DNA of 64,000 nt, from the NCBI RefSeq assembly GCF_932526225.1, contig NC_064042.1, positions 14,085,040-14,149,039 of the forward strand, written 5' to 3'. This DNA comes from Nematostella vectensis (taxonomy: Eukaryota > Cnidaria > Anthozoa > Actiniaria > Edwardsiidae). A program made the translations under genes and the position numbers. How positions within the stretch are numbered: position 1 is the stretch's first letter; the number at the start of each line of letters is the position of its first letter. Of this stretch, positions 42,659 to 54,900 are shown piece after piece. The notes under the pieces are model-generated. The model was not told the DNA's origin. It did not search any database and saw nothing but the letters and a program-made list of their open reading frames with translations.

Positions 42659-43789
42659 ATGAACAACACGAGTTTTATTCCGCAAAACTGCGAGTGGCCC
42701 ATTGAAGTATGGCACACGAGCCTCGCACCGCATACTACTCGAGTGATCTACATGGCTCAAACAATTGTTCACGCCGTTACATGCCCTTTCACAATCACAC
42801 TTAACCTACTGGTCATCATAGCTATTGTGAAGTTTCCATTTCTACGCAGCTCGCACAACATTATCATAGCGTGTCTGGCAAGCGTGGATTTTTTGACTGG
42901 GGCAATAGTTCAGACTTCTCTTGTCGTTAACAACTTAAAATCCTTGTTTTCCTTGCAACGCTCACCTTGTGCCTCATTTACTTCCAACTTGATATTTAAG
43001 ATATTAATTCTTTGTTCCTTACTTCACGTCACGTTACTAAACATTGATCGCCACATCGCGATTAAGAAGACCTTTGACTATCCCTTCATTGTCACCGATC
43101 GACGGATCGCCTACGCTGTCGCCCTTGCTTGGGTCCTTTCGGCGTTTCTTTCCGTTGACATCCTGGTGCCAGCCATGAAGATACCGACGGCCATGTTTTG
43201 GGGTGCATGCCTTCTAGCATGTGCTTACTGCTGTGTTACGGTGCTGTTGGAAAGCCGTCGTCACAAGAGACAGATAATCGCGCAGAACAAGTCCATAGGG
43301 GTTTCCTCATACAAGCAAAGTAGCAGCAGCACTATATCTTTAATAATTACCGCACTGTGTCTATTCAGTTACATTCTTGCACTGGTAGTTACGAAGTCAT
43401 CTATACTGCGGCCTGTTAGCAATACTTTCGTCGTCCTGAATTCCCTGTGCAATGCAATCATTTATATTGCCAGGAATGGTGTTTTCAGAAGGGCGTTCAA
43501 GAAAATTATTGGAATACACGGTGGACCAATACATGACATAGACTTCACCTCAGACAGAAAAAGGCAAGGAAGACAAGACCCGGACAGGCTAGACCGACAA
43601 TGGAGCAGTGTGCTTATGGAACTGGCTATCATTAGGCCATGTTACCAAGAATCTGAACCAGACCAAAACATCGCGGAAGAAGGCTGCAAATACCCAATGC
43701 CACCAGGAAGGACAGGCGTAAATGGATCGCAACACTCAGAAATCAAGACACCTAAAGCAGGTTCGCCTCTCGAGTATACCACTGTCTGA
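42659..43789 (+). CDS. Orphan class A (rhodopsin-like) GPCR
   Basis: 376 residues in one coding exon from the ATG at 42659-42661, nine bases after a splice acceptor. Seven hydrophobic helices are visible. Helix 1 has NLLVIIAIV, helix 2 has ACLASVDFLTG, helix 3 ends in NIDRHIAIKK (IDR in place of DRY), helix 4 has AVALAWVLSAF with the conserved tryptophan, helix 6 has LCLFSYILALV without the usual CWxP, and helix 7 has NSLCNAIIYIARN (a variant of NPxxY). A cysteine at the top of helix 3 (RSPCASF) is present, but the second loop is very short. The N-terminus has an NNTS glycosylation site. The tail is long and charged. It resembles the large cnidarian expansions of adenosine/melanocortin-like orphan receptors; ligand unknown. 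Confidence 0.88.
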   Translation: MNNTSFIPQNCEWPIEVWHTSLAPHTTRVIYMAQTIVHAVTCPFTITLNLLVIIAIVKFPFLRSSHNIIIACLASVDFLTGAIVQTSLVVNNLKSLFSLQRSPCASFTSNLIFKILILCSLLHVTLLNIDRHIAIKKTFDYPFIVTDRRIAYAVALAWVLSAFLSVDILVPAMKIPTAMFWGACLLACAYCCVTVLLESRRHKRQIIAQNKSIGVSSYKQSSSSTISLIITALCLFSYILALVVTKSSILRPVSNTFVVLNSLCNAIIYIARNGVFRRAFKKIIGIHGGPIHDIDFTSDRKRQGRQDPDRLDRQWSSVLMELAIIRPCYQESEPDQNIAEEGCKYPMPPGRTGVNGSQHSEIKTPKAGSPLEYTTV

Positions 43790-44896
43790 CCGAGAATTCA
43801 AGAAACTACAAGCTCGCCGATGGACCTGGCCTTCATATGAACGAGTGAAGTGCCTTCAAGGCTTCGAGTGACTGGGCCAGGCAAGTATTACACACATCGA
43901 AAATCAACAAATTGACAAAAACGAAACAATAAAATCCAAATGGCATGACAATTGTGATACAGGCAGCCAAACAACCACCAAGGGAATAAGACAAGAATCG
44001 ATAATGTCACATAACAGGACAGCAGCAAAGGAACAAGACGATTGAAAGAGCTTCGATATGAAGGGGTCAAGTACAGAATCAGAAGCAGAACTATAATAAT
44101 GCAGGTCATCGAAGAACAAATGTGTAAAGGGTCAATGCAAAGATAACAGAATACCACTAAGGTAGAGACAAGTAAAGTGAACAAGGCTATCAACTATGCG
44201 TAAACTGTGTCATAGAAAGCGGGAATTATATCAAGGAAAATAAGACAGAAATGGAGCTACAACCGTGGAGCTAAGCACAGAGACAGCATTTCATTGAGAA
44301 AAAAGAGATGTAAAAAAAAAGAAACACTCCTCAGAAAAAAAAAACGAAAATAGGGCACGGAAAAAATAGACATGGAACAAGACCATTATTGGAAGGGGAT
44401 GAATAAGGCGTTAAAAAAAAAAAAAAAACGAAAAAAGACATCCTTGGAACTAGACCCTTGAATCGAGGTGCCAGGGACCATGCAGTAAAAGAAAGGTCTT
44501 TGGCGAGCACCCCGTTTTTTATGCGAGACCGAGTATTTAGTAGTTGTTGAATAAATCGAGCAGCGAGCACATCCAAAAATACAATGCGAGCACGGCGGAA
44601 AAATTTGCGCGAGCATGCGAGCATTAGCCGAAAACTGCGAGCACATCGAAATTTCGGGGGGCCATTCGGGGGCTCTAAAGAAGACCTCTAAGGAAAAACG
44701 ACAGCCAAGGAAGAAGGTTAGTTTTCGAGAAAGCAGGCCATCGAAGAACAAAGGCTTCTTGGTCCACGTAGCAAATGTGGATAACCTCTTAAGCTTAAAA
44801 AAAGGAAGTCGATAAATAACAGGGCTAAAAGAGAAAAATATCAAACAAACAAATGGTCAGCGGCATCATTTTCATCATGGTCGCTGACTTCATCAT
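43790..44896. other. 3' flank of the GPCR, no further gene
   Basis: A-rich sequence, including runs near 44310-44345 and 44414-44430. ORFs here are on the antisense strand and of low complexity. Confidence 0.5.
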
Positions 44897-45253
44897 ACAG
44901 GCCCGTACCCAGGATTTTTCTTGGGGGTGGGTGCGAAATCCGAGAAAGTAGACTAATTTTTTCCGGGGGGAGGGAGGAGGGAGGGAGTTCTCTGATAAAA
45001 ATCTAACCAACTCCAAAAGAACAAAATGGGCTTTTTTTATGCCTTTGCAGCATCTCCATGGGACGTTTATTGTAGGATTTGGCTACATACCAGAGTGATC
45101 TAGCTTATGATTTTGAGTTTTGTGTACACATAGCACGTCTATTGAGAACCAAAAGTGGACTTTCGGCCGTTGTGGTGGGGGGGGGGGGGGGGGGGGGGGA
45201 TGCGTTCGCAACCCCTGCACCCCCCCCCCCCCCCCCCCTGGGTACGGGCCTGT
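44897..45253. mobile_element. MITE-like element with ACAGGCCCGTACCCAG ends
   Basis: Perfect inverted ends ACAGGCCCGTACCCAG and CTGGGTACGGGCCTGT about 357 bp apart. The interior has long G and C runs (about 45173-45238). A split relative is at 35650-36491 and an end fragment at about 25299-25340. Confidence 0.8.
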
Positions 45254-45359
45254 CATAAACCATCATAAACCATCTTAAACAACATCTTAATCACCATTAC
45301 CGTGATCATACGTCTTGTAGACATACGTAACAAGGGCACAAACTTGTATAAATAATATA

Positions 45360-45835
45360 TATAATCAAAGTATATCCCAGAAAATTGCATAGAATCAAAA
45401 AGCCCAAACTGTCGCGATCTCGTACCAGAACAATGAATACAATACACCAAAAACTGGAAATCGACTCTGCCAAATTTTCTGTCTGCCCTGAAGAAGTCTT
45501 ATTAAAGACGAAAATTTGGCAGAGTCGATTTCCAGTTTTTGGTGTATTCCAGAAAATTGCAAATACACCAAAAACTGGTATTCGACTCAAATTTTCGTCT
45601 TCAATAAGACTTCTTCAGGGTATACATCAAGAAATGGTATTCGCTCTGCCAAATTTTCGTTTTTGATAAGACTTTTTCAGGGCAGGCTGAAGAAGGTGAA
45701 TAGTTACAAGCTTATAAATATTCTGATTTAAATAAGTTGTAACGATTTACCTTCTTCAGTCTGCCCTGAAGAAGTCTTATTAAAGACGAAAATTTGGCAG
45801 AGTCGAATACCAGTTTTTGGTGTACTGTTTCACGA
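45360..45835. repeat. Foldback repeat cluster
   Basis: Several inverted copies of CAAAAACTGGAAATCGACTC followed by TGCCAAATTTTC and CTGAAGAAGTCTTATT. Arms reach about 60-70 bp (for example 45443-45545), and copies recur to about 45825, so the DNA can form large cruciforms. Probably nested MITE fragments. Confidence 0.7.
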
Positions 45836-46589
45836 ACACGACTATTTGGGTTTTTTTTATTTATTCCAGAAAATTGCAGTTATTTAAAATAGGCAAATTT
45901 GTAACCAGAATACAGAGAGCACAAAGTAGTTTGCATTCGACAGAGAATGAACAAAAGGCGTGATAAGTAAAAAGAAAATCAATTTTCAGTTTCCCTTATA
46001 AGCCATAGACGTTTCAAACTGGCTCTTTACAAGCCCATAGACACGTCGACTTGCTGATTATGAGTGTTTTGCCAGGCTTCATGGCGAGACGCAAATCAAA
46101 ATTGACTTCATTAACCGACAAGCCGCTTAGCCAATAGAAGCCAGGAAACAAAGGTATTTTTGTACTTCAATAAATCAATCGATATTCTTCATTCATAGTG
46201 GCCAAGAATTATAACTTTTAGTTCTAATTCAGTTGCTATAGCTTATTTACATATGAAAGAAAAACGTGTAAGAAATCTATATTATTGTAAGGGAACCCTT
46301 AGATTATATATGTAGATAAGAATATTAGTTTATATAGCCAACTAGATAAAAGAACTGGTCGCACCCATTCACCAGTTCAACCGGGGACAACGATATACAT
46401 GCTTGAGTAGTACCAACCATGAAGAGTTTTCTCTAGCTTCAGAGGATCAGCCGATATTGTTTGGTTTGAAAGCTTCAGATATTTTAATAGATTTGTACTA
46501 TACCCTGATCGCATCGCTATTATTTCTCGCGACGAGACCCATAAGAAAGGGCCAAGACAAATGAATTCGTTGAGAACAGTTTATATTGA

Positions 46590-46630
46590 ACTGTTTATTT
46601 ATTTATTTATTTATTTATTTATTATTTACT
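46590..46630. repeat. TTTA microsatellite
   Basis: About ten TTTA units. Confidence 0.85.
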
Positions 46631-47245
46631 ATTTTTTTATTTTTCATTTTTTTTTTCATTCGATTGGTCGCGGTACATACATTACTTATACGTATTTCTG
46701 CTGCTCAAGGCTTTACTGGTCTCAGGTCGTTTGGTGGATACCGTATTTACTTGTTGGAAGCAGCCCAGGAATAGACACCGCACACGGAGCAAAGCATATT
46801 ACGAATATGCGGGATAAATGCTAGGAAGTCGCGTGCGATAAAAATACTTCAGCATTTGGCGATAAAGCCCAAACTACTTCTAATGAAAGTACTCAGGCAC
46901 AAACAGGAATTAACCCAACACGTATTAGCAAACACGGAAAAAAGGGAAGCTTTATATAATCCAACCGTCCATGTCATCCTGTTTTGGTGGGAGAACAGTT
47001 AAAATGTATCAACAGAATCCATTTTCATGTGTAAGCCTTGATAGATTTTCAAATCAATTTAATTGTTTGCTTGAAGTACCTCAACTAATGTACCCACCAA
47101 GGCGTTTACCGAGTAAATAACACTTTGATAAATAGCCACCAGGAACGTTGGATGTAAATACATTACATATATATAAAAAAAAGATACATGAAAATAAAAA
47201 ACACATCTCTGTGTTGACCAAGACATTTTAAAACAGAATGATATT

Positions 47246-47645
47246 GCCATCATTATTATCAATTCCATTATCATCACCATTACCATAACCATAATCGCCA
47301 CTACCACCACTACAATCATCAGCATTACTACCACTGCAACCACCAATCACCACTACCATCATCACCATCACCACTATCATCATCACCACTATCATCATAA
47401 CATCACCACCAAACCATCATTACCACCATCACCACCAAACCATCATCATCATCGCCACCATCATCATCACCATCACCATCACCATCATCGCCACCATCAT
47501 CATCACCACCAAACCATCATCACCACCAAACCATCATCATCATCGCCACCATCATCATCACCACCAAACCACCATCATCACCACCACCATCATCATCGCC
47601 ACCATCATCATCACCATCACCATCATCATGAGTATCACAATTATA
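47246..47645. repeat. CAT/CAC trinucleotide repeat tract
   Basis: About 400 bp of interrupted CATCAC, ACCATC and AAACCATC units. The surrounding 45836-48122 interval shows no gene. Confidence 0.9.
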
Positions 47646-48122
47646 ATATTATCTTTGTCATGATCATTATTATCGACAACTTATCGTTTTTCTTTTTTTT
47701 TTTATTGAAAACAAGAGAAAATAACTATCTAAAGCTAAAGCATTTATAAAGCTACTTTTTCACGTTGAAAAATATAACATATAGGAGCGCAAAAATGGTT
47801 AGAAAATACTTTAGAGCCTACTCCATTACGACGATACGACTCCGTTCGTTCCTCATGCCTCATCTATTCTTTTGCCCTTATGTTAACGCTAATAATGTTT
47901 ATGCCATTACGACGATAAGTTTCCTTACCGCATGTCTCATTAATGCTTATGCCCTTATGTCAACGATCATGTATGCCATTACGACGATACTGACTCCGTT
48001 CCGTAAGTCTTATCTATTCTTATGCCCTTATGCCTACCATCGTGCGACTCCTTTGCTGTGTCCGTCGCCCTTTCGTAACGGGATTGGAGCATCAATGTCA
48101 CCAGTTTACTTCCTTATTTCAA

Positions 48123-48275
48123 AACTGTAAAAGCAGTGTGTCTATTGGAGGTTTCTTTGAGGATGTGACTGATAATTTAGAGCGGATGGCCTGTTAAAAG
48201 GCGCGGATTCTAATAGATTATTTTGTCTCTTGTCGGTTGAGGTTTCCGTTGGCCCTCAAGAAGTAAACTGGTGCT
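48123..48275 (+). repeat. Dispersed 170-bp repeat, copy 2
   Basis: Same orientation as the copy at 25437-25605; both end near TTGGCCCTC followed by AAGTA.ACTGGTG. Confidence 0.8.
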
Positions 48276-48511
48276 ATGACCGCTTTAGCAACTCTGTTCC
48301 CACGACCCCTCTCTTGCATATCACCCTCTTATCTACACTAAGACATTCTTGATTGCTTTTCAAGGGGATCTGATCGCTCCTTCAACATTAATATTATTTT
48401 CCGCTCAAAACCCTGTCCATTCGGTTCAAAACTATCACCCAACGCTGTCCGTATTCCGTCCCCCACTTCGTGCGAAGCAACGAATACGTCCATCCATCAA
48501 AAACCGATACA

Positions 48512-48915
48512 GCAGCCATCGTCGGGTATCCAGGTATCCGGGATGCCCTGGGTCCAATCATAAAGCGATACAGAAGCCATCCTCGGGTATCCGATATCCG
48601 GGATGCGCTGGGTCCAATCATAAAGCGATACAGAAGCCATCCTCGGGTATCCGATATCTGGGATGCCCTGGGGCCAATCATAAATCGATACAGAAGCCAT
48701 CCTCGGTTATCCGATATCTGGGATGCCCTGGGTCCAATCATAAAGCGATACAGAAGCCATCCTCGGGTATCCGATATCCGGGATGCGCTGGGCCCAATCA
48801 TAAAGCGATACAGAAGCCATCCTCGGGTATCCGATATCTGGGATGCCCAGGGTCCAATCATAAAGCGATACAGAAGCCATCCTCGGGTATCCGATATCTG
48901 GGATGCCCTGGGTCC
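48512..48915. repeat. 60-bp minisatellite beside the integrin stop codon
   Basis: About 6.7 copies of a 60-bp unit (CCAATCATAAAGCGATACAG, AAGCCATCCTCGGGTATCCG, ATATCTGGGATGCCCTGGGT), nearly perfect. Since 60 is divisible by three, several frames on both strands stay open, but none has a start, signal peptide or splice evidence. The array ends about 20 bp from the integrin stop codon, so it lies in the 3' UTR or flank. Confidence 0.95.
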
Positions 48916-48935
48916 TAAAGGGTGTTATACAAGGT

Positions 48936-51900
48936 TCAAGCTTTCTTGTAGGTCGGGTTCTGGAACGTTGTTGTCGCATTAATAAATATAGGATTCTCTC
49001 CCTGATAAAAAAAGACAAAATTTACTTAGACATATTATGGCAAAACAACAACAACAAAATTTCGAGACACATCTTGGGATTTGAGGGAAAGAAGGGGGGG
49101 TGCAGGCACTAGCATATTAAATATATGGAGGAGTAGGACAGAAGACAAATGTTGCGCATGCGCTGTTTACTTTGACTGATTGTTCTTCAAAGTGATGATA
49201 CAAAATCCGTCCAAAAGAGCACGGAAAGCGCATACTTTTCACTGATTTACTATATCGTCATATGCCTTATGGTCTCGGAATCCTATGGTCAGCAAAAAAG
49301 AAACATTTTTTTCTGCCTAAAACTTTTTCATTCTCCATCAGGGAAGTCACACGTTGTTTTAACTTCTTAAAAGAAGTGGTTATATAGTTTGATATCGAAA
49401 TTGCCGTGAGGCTTGGTAACCCTGCTAGCAAATGCTTGTTCACTCTGTTTGAGATAAATCTGTGTATTTTATAATACATTTGTTTTATAACTTTCTTCTG
49501 AATCTCAAACCGGTACAACGCATTACGGTGACAAGCATACACGAGTTAAGCTTACCACAACCAAATTTGGACGATAATGGCGCATGCATTAGATTAAAGA
49601 AGGCCAATCATGCCGCAAAGTTGTGCTCCCGCTCAATGGCGAGTGACTCAAAGAATCCATTTGCATCGGCTTATTCAAGCAAGCAACTGAGAAACTTTCA
49701 ACCAAATATCGTGAATAACATATCAGACTTCAATCGCAGATTGTTATTTTGGAGTTTCCTTGCTAAAAAAACCCTGTTTTTCCAATGATTAACAATTCAC
49801 AGAAAATGGGGTGACATTTGTGGCGCTTTGCTTACCGTATCCCACTTGGCTTGTGACCTCTCCTTTTCAAACTTGGCAAACTCCCTCCGATCCTGCCAAA
49901 TATCCCATAATTCATCAGCTGCGATTTTTGAACAAGAAAATGGAGGAAGCACCGCCGCCAGGCATTTGAAATAAAGTACTTTGCATGCGTGCCATCAAGT
50001 GACAACCTGACTGTTGACTCTTTAAAGGAGGAAGAAGGAGGACAGAAAGCGTAGCAGGTTGGGTTTATTGACAAGACTTTACAGAACACTGGAAATCGAA
50101 GCAATGGGGGATTTCCTAGAGGGATTGATACACAATTACGAGTGTGACGGACAATCCTAAACTGCGTGCGTGACCGACACCGTGATCCACGTGCGTAATA
50201 GTTTATGGGTAATGTATGCGTGACGGATATCGTGAACTGCGTGCGTGATGGGTACCGTGAACTGCAAAACGTGAGACATACACTGAGCTGCGTGAGTGAT
50301 CAAGGTAAAATGTTAGAAGTTTGCCAAATTGTAACCATATACCTCTCGTGATGCCGGCGACATACTTAAGAGACCTGTATAGTTTTATGAAGTTAATGTG
50401 AGATGTAACGTGAACTACGTGCGTGAAATCCCCTTCATTATGTAAATAAGATAATGGCCAAACTTGCACAGTTGTGTGAGGTTCGTGCGTGATATAACGT
50501 TACCGACGTGCGTGATTAAACGTCCGCTATTGCGTGACATCTCCTGCGTGAGATAATTGGGATACCTGTATAGTAGCGAGGAGCCTCCAGATGAGCAACA
50601 GCGCAAGGCCTATCGCGAGTATTCCAAATATCACTCCTAGAATGACAACTAAAGCAGCGACTTGCTCCGGACACGCTGCAAGAAATGCGATGTTCATTCA
50701 GTCCTGTATGCAAGGGCAGTAGCATAGCTAAAACCAAGTACCTAAGGTCTTCATAATAGAATTAATCAATAAAATAATAAGGCGGAATCAATGCCACGAG
50801 TGACAAAGAATGAGCCATCAAGACGGCACCATCACCTCTAGCTTCCTAAACTAATTCCTCCTCTTCGCACACTTCCAGTCGGCGAACTTTCGGAGGCCCT
50901 AACTTGTTCTTTTCCCACAAAGAAGCCCCCTACTCGTTATTACACTAAACGTCTTCAGTCGACAATCGCCGTGTGTCCTTACCTCGTTCTTTCTCTACAA
51001 AGACCTCTAGTCGATAATCATCCGTAGGCTGATACGCGAAGGTAAAAGTGCAGTCGTCATCATCCTGAAATGAGCACCGCTCACCCATTTCTGTAAGGCA
51101 AATATGGAATGGTGTGCACTTGTGGATATTTTGACAATCTCAGAGACTAAGAGAAACTTTCTGTTTTTAAAAGTCTCTGATTATGATACACCTCTAAGAG
51201 TGTCTTCTTTACCCTCTAAGGGTGTCTTCTTTACCCTCTAAGGGTGTCTTATTTACCCTCTAAGGTTGTCTTATTTACCCTCTAAGGGTGTCTTATTTAC
51301 CCTCTAAGGGTGTCTTCTTTACGCTCTTAGGGTGTCTTATTTACCCTCTAAGGGTGTCTTCTTTACCCTCTAAGGGTGTCTTCTTTTCGCTCTAAGGGTG
51401 TCATATTTACCCTCTAAGGGTGTCTTATTTACCATCTATGGGTGTCATATTTACCCTCTAAGGGTGTCTTATTTACCATCTAAGAGTGTCTTATTTACCC
51501 TCTAAGGTTGTCTTATTTACCATCTAAGGGTGTCTTATTTACCCTCTAAGGATGTCATATTTACCCTCTAAGGGTGTCTTATTTACCTTCTAAGGGTGTC
51601 TTATTTACCATCTATGGGTGTAATATTTACCCTCTAAGGGTGTCTTCTTTACGCTCTAAGGGTGTCTTATTTACCCTCTAAGAGTGTCTTCTTTACGCTC
51701 TAAGGGTGTCTTATTTACCCTCTAAGGTTGTCTTATTGACCCTGTAAAAGATGTCTTATTTACCTCTAAGGGTGTCTTATTTACCCTGTAAAAGATGTCT
51801 TATTTACCCTGTAAAAGATGTCTTATTTACCTCTAAGGTTGTCTTATTTACCCTGTAAAAGGTGTCTTATTTACCCTGTAAAAGGTGTCTTATTTACCCT

Positions 51901-54900
51901 GTAAAAGATGTCTTATTTACCCTGTAAAAGATGTCTTATTTACCTTCTGTGATTTTATCCACAATGTTAACTTTAATGACGTCATCGCTACACTTTTCCT
52001 GGCACTCGTTCTGCAGGGGCCCGGTACCAAACACTTTGCACTGGACACAAGCCTTGTTGGCGTTACACTGGCCAGAGCAAGTCTGGAAAAGAGACCATCA
52101 CCAAGCTACATATCAGAGCCCACAAAGCTGCCAGATGATGAATTGTAAATAACATTCCTCCATATAAAAAAAACTTGTTTTGAAAACTGCCGTTTCAATC
52201 ATGTTTTCGCTTTTTATCACCCTAGAGCAGTGTACATCGAGAATTTCCCCGTAAACTTGTAGTAAAATGTGTGTACTACAGGCTCTCAGAACATCACGGG
52301 TTTACAACGCCCTGGCTCAAGGCTATTTTAGACCATTTAGTGAAACGTGAAAAGCGTGATTCCGACACAAGCGGCTACAAAGGAGACTAAGATCCCACTG
52401 CTCTACGACAGTATGCACGGACCGGACACGTACCGGACAGTCGCTGCAGTAGACCCCGATGTACGGCAATGAAGCGTTACAGACACACTTCCCACATTCG
52501 CACTCGCCGCGACCGCTACACATGGCCTGGAACAAATATCACCGCGTCAGAGAACAGGTCATCACAAAACCCTCATGACTTATGCCTAGTCCACACGATC
52601 TAACGACATAACATAGGCGCACGCACTCTTTTAAGCCCGACATAACGACATGGACATAATGACATAAAAGAAAAAAACACGTTTTTTTCTCTTATATCGT
52701 TATGTTCGTGTCTTTATGTTGGGCTTATGTCAAAATGTCGAACCATTCACACTTTAACATATGAACATAAGGGTGAACGCGCCTATGTCATTATGTCGTT
52801 ATGTGTGCACCAAGCATTAGACTTGGAAGGACGTTTGACATCCAGGTGTCCAATTTTGACATCATGTTATTAGTCTAGTAAAGGTCACTCGTTATTTTCG
52901 GCGGGAAAATTCGATGTTCGCCATTCCGCTCCTACGAGGCCAAGAGGCTACATAAAGGGGCCAAGTGTCTACATAAAGGGGCTACATAAAGGGGCTAAGT
53001 GTCTACATAAAGAGGCTACATAAAGGGTCTACATAAAGGGGCCAAGGGGCTACATAAAGGGGCTACATAAAGGGGACAAGGGGCTACATAAAGGGTCTAC
53101 ATAAAGGGGCCAAGGGGCTACAAAAAGGGGCTACATAAAGGGGCCAAGGGGCTACATAAAGGGTCTAAATAAAGACATAAAGGGGTCAAGTGTCCACATA
53201 AAGGGTCTACATAAAGGGGCCAAGTGTCCACATAAAGGGTCTACATAAAGGGGCCAAGGGGCTACATAAAGAGGCTACATAAAGGGGATAGGTTGTTATT
53301 TTGTTGGTTTCTTATGGGCCACCTGTATGGTTGAGAAAGAGATTGCACTTTACGGGGGGGGGGGGGGGGGGGGGACATTAGAAGAGAAGGAAAGAAAACT
53401 GGGGTCTGGGACAAACGCAGTTCTTTTGATGTACCATTCCAAATCCTAATGCAAATGAAGATAGAACAATGGAATTGGTGCATTTTTACTATAGAGTTGC
53501 ACATGAAAAGAAACATTTGAAATAGTTTTGTGTTACAACTGGAATGTCCATGTATCAAGCTAGATGACCAAGTGATGGTAGTATGCTTTATAATATACTC
53601 ATTCGAGTTTGAACGAGAGATTGGTTGATCTCAGTCAAAAGTAATATTCTTATTCAAAAAAATGTTATAAGAAATTTCAAATTTGAGATGATACAACTTG
53701 GAGAGTCTTGCCGGAAATGAAGTCAAGCAGTTGTCGGTTTATTATGCGGTCTTACCCCATCTTCGAAACACGAGGCCGTCTCTGTCGTGCAGCTGCAAGC
53801 TGGACCTGTCCAGTTGCCATAGCAACTACATTTACCGCAGTCACACTTGCCCTGTTCTGGCCCTGGCATAGAATAGTGTAAATATGTGAAGTACTGTTAT
53901 TACTATCGTAAAGACACGCGCTCTGATTGGTCAAGAACATGTGTTACAAGAGGACACACGCACGCTTGACATCGGCATGCGCGCGCACTCAACAAAGCTA
54001 GATTGTACTGCGAGAGGACATTTTAATTAAAATTGATCTCATTTTTTGTGCGTCTGTCCTGTAAAAGATACACGTAATGCAAAAAAATACATGCAGTCAT
54101 GCGGGTTCCCTGTGCAAGGGCATCCACAGGAAACCCGTCTAGAACTCCTGATCTTCTAACCTCCACACAAGAGCCCTTCGTCATTACGCGGGCAGTCCAT
54201 GTTACTGCACTGACAATGGTCCCCATAGAACTCCTCCCCGGGAACCTGAACACAAGAAACAAATTAACAAAGACACGAAGTGACGTTATCAAACACGCGG
54301 CGTGATATGACGTCACAGTCATCTAATGATGATTCCAAAGAACTTTTTCCTTCGGATCTAAACATCACAAGCCAAATGACCTGCGACAAGCACAATGTTA
54401 AGCGCCTTGCCTCTAGCCTGCTTATAGGCGGTGGAGTTTTTTTTTTATCCCAGAGAAGACTTTACGATCACCATCTTGAACGCACGAAGTCATGGCGAAT
54501 AAAATGAGGGGTTGAGGACACTGCGATTTAAGCAAGCTAAGGCCTGGTTTAGAGTCCGTTTCTTGTATGCACCGTTCTAAATGCACGCTTGAACGACGTC
54601 GATTGTTTCATCTTTATTTTCATACATTTGCATTTGAAACCGGACACGAAAAGATCGGTGTTTGCCGCAAGCCTGAACAAGGGCTAGCCTTCCCCTCCGC
54701 CTAGCGGTAAGTAAGGGTCAACATGTAACGCAAGAACGAGTCACGCACCTTGCTTTCGTCACATATACACTCGGCACAATAGCATTTTCCACGCCCGCTG
54801 CATACTTGACCAGTGGCATTATTCCTGCAAAAAGTGTGAAGCGAATCGTATTGACTATAAGCCCAAAATAGAGAGTAGTTTATTTTATTTTCTCACTTAC

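Noticed and set aside
48349-48982. Repetitive ORFs with dibasic KR every 20 residues, resembling a neuropeptide precursor
   Set aside because: The unit is a 60-bp minisatellite open in several frames on both strands, with no signal peptide or amidation-type glycine before the basic pair.
51180-51943. Regular short repeats that could suggest a CRISPR array
   Set aside because: Units are directly adjacent with no unique spacers, and the locus is a eukaryotic intron.
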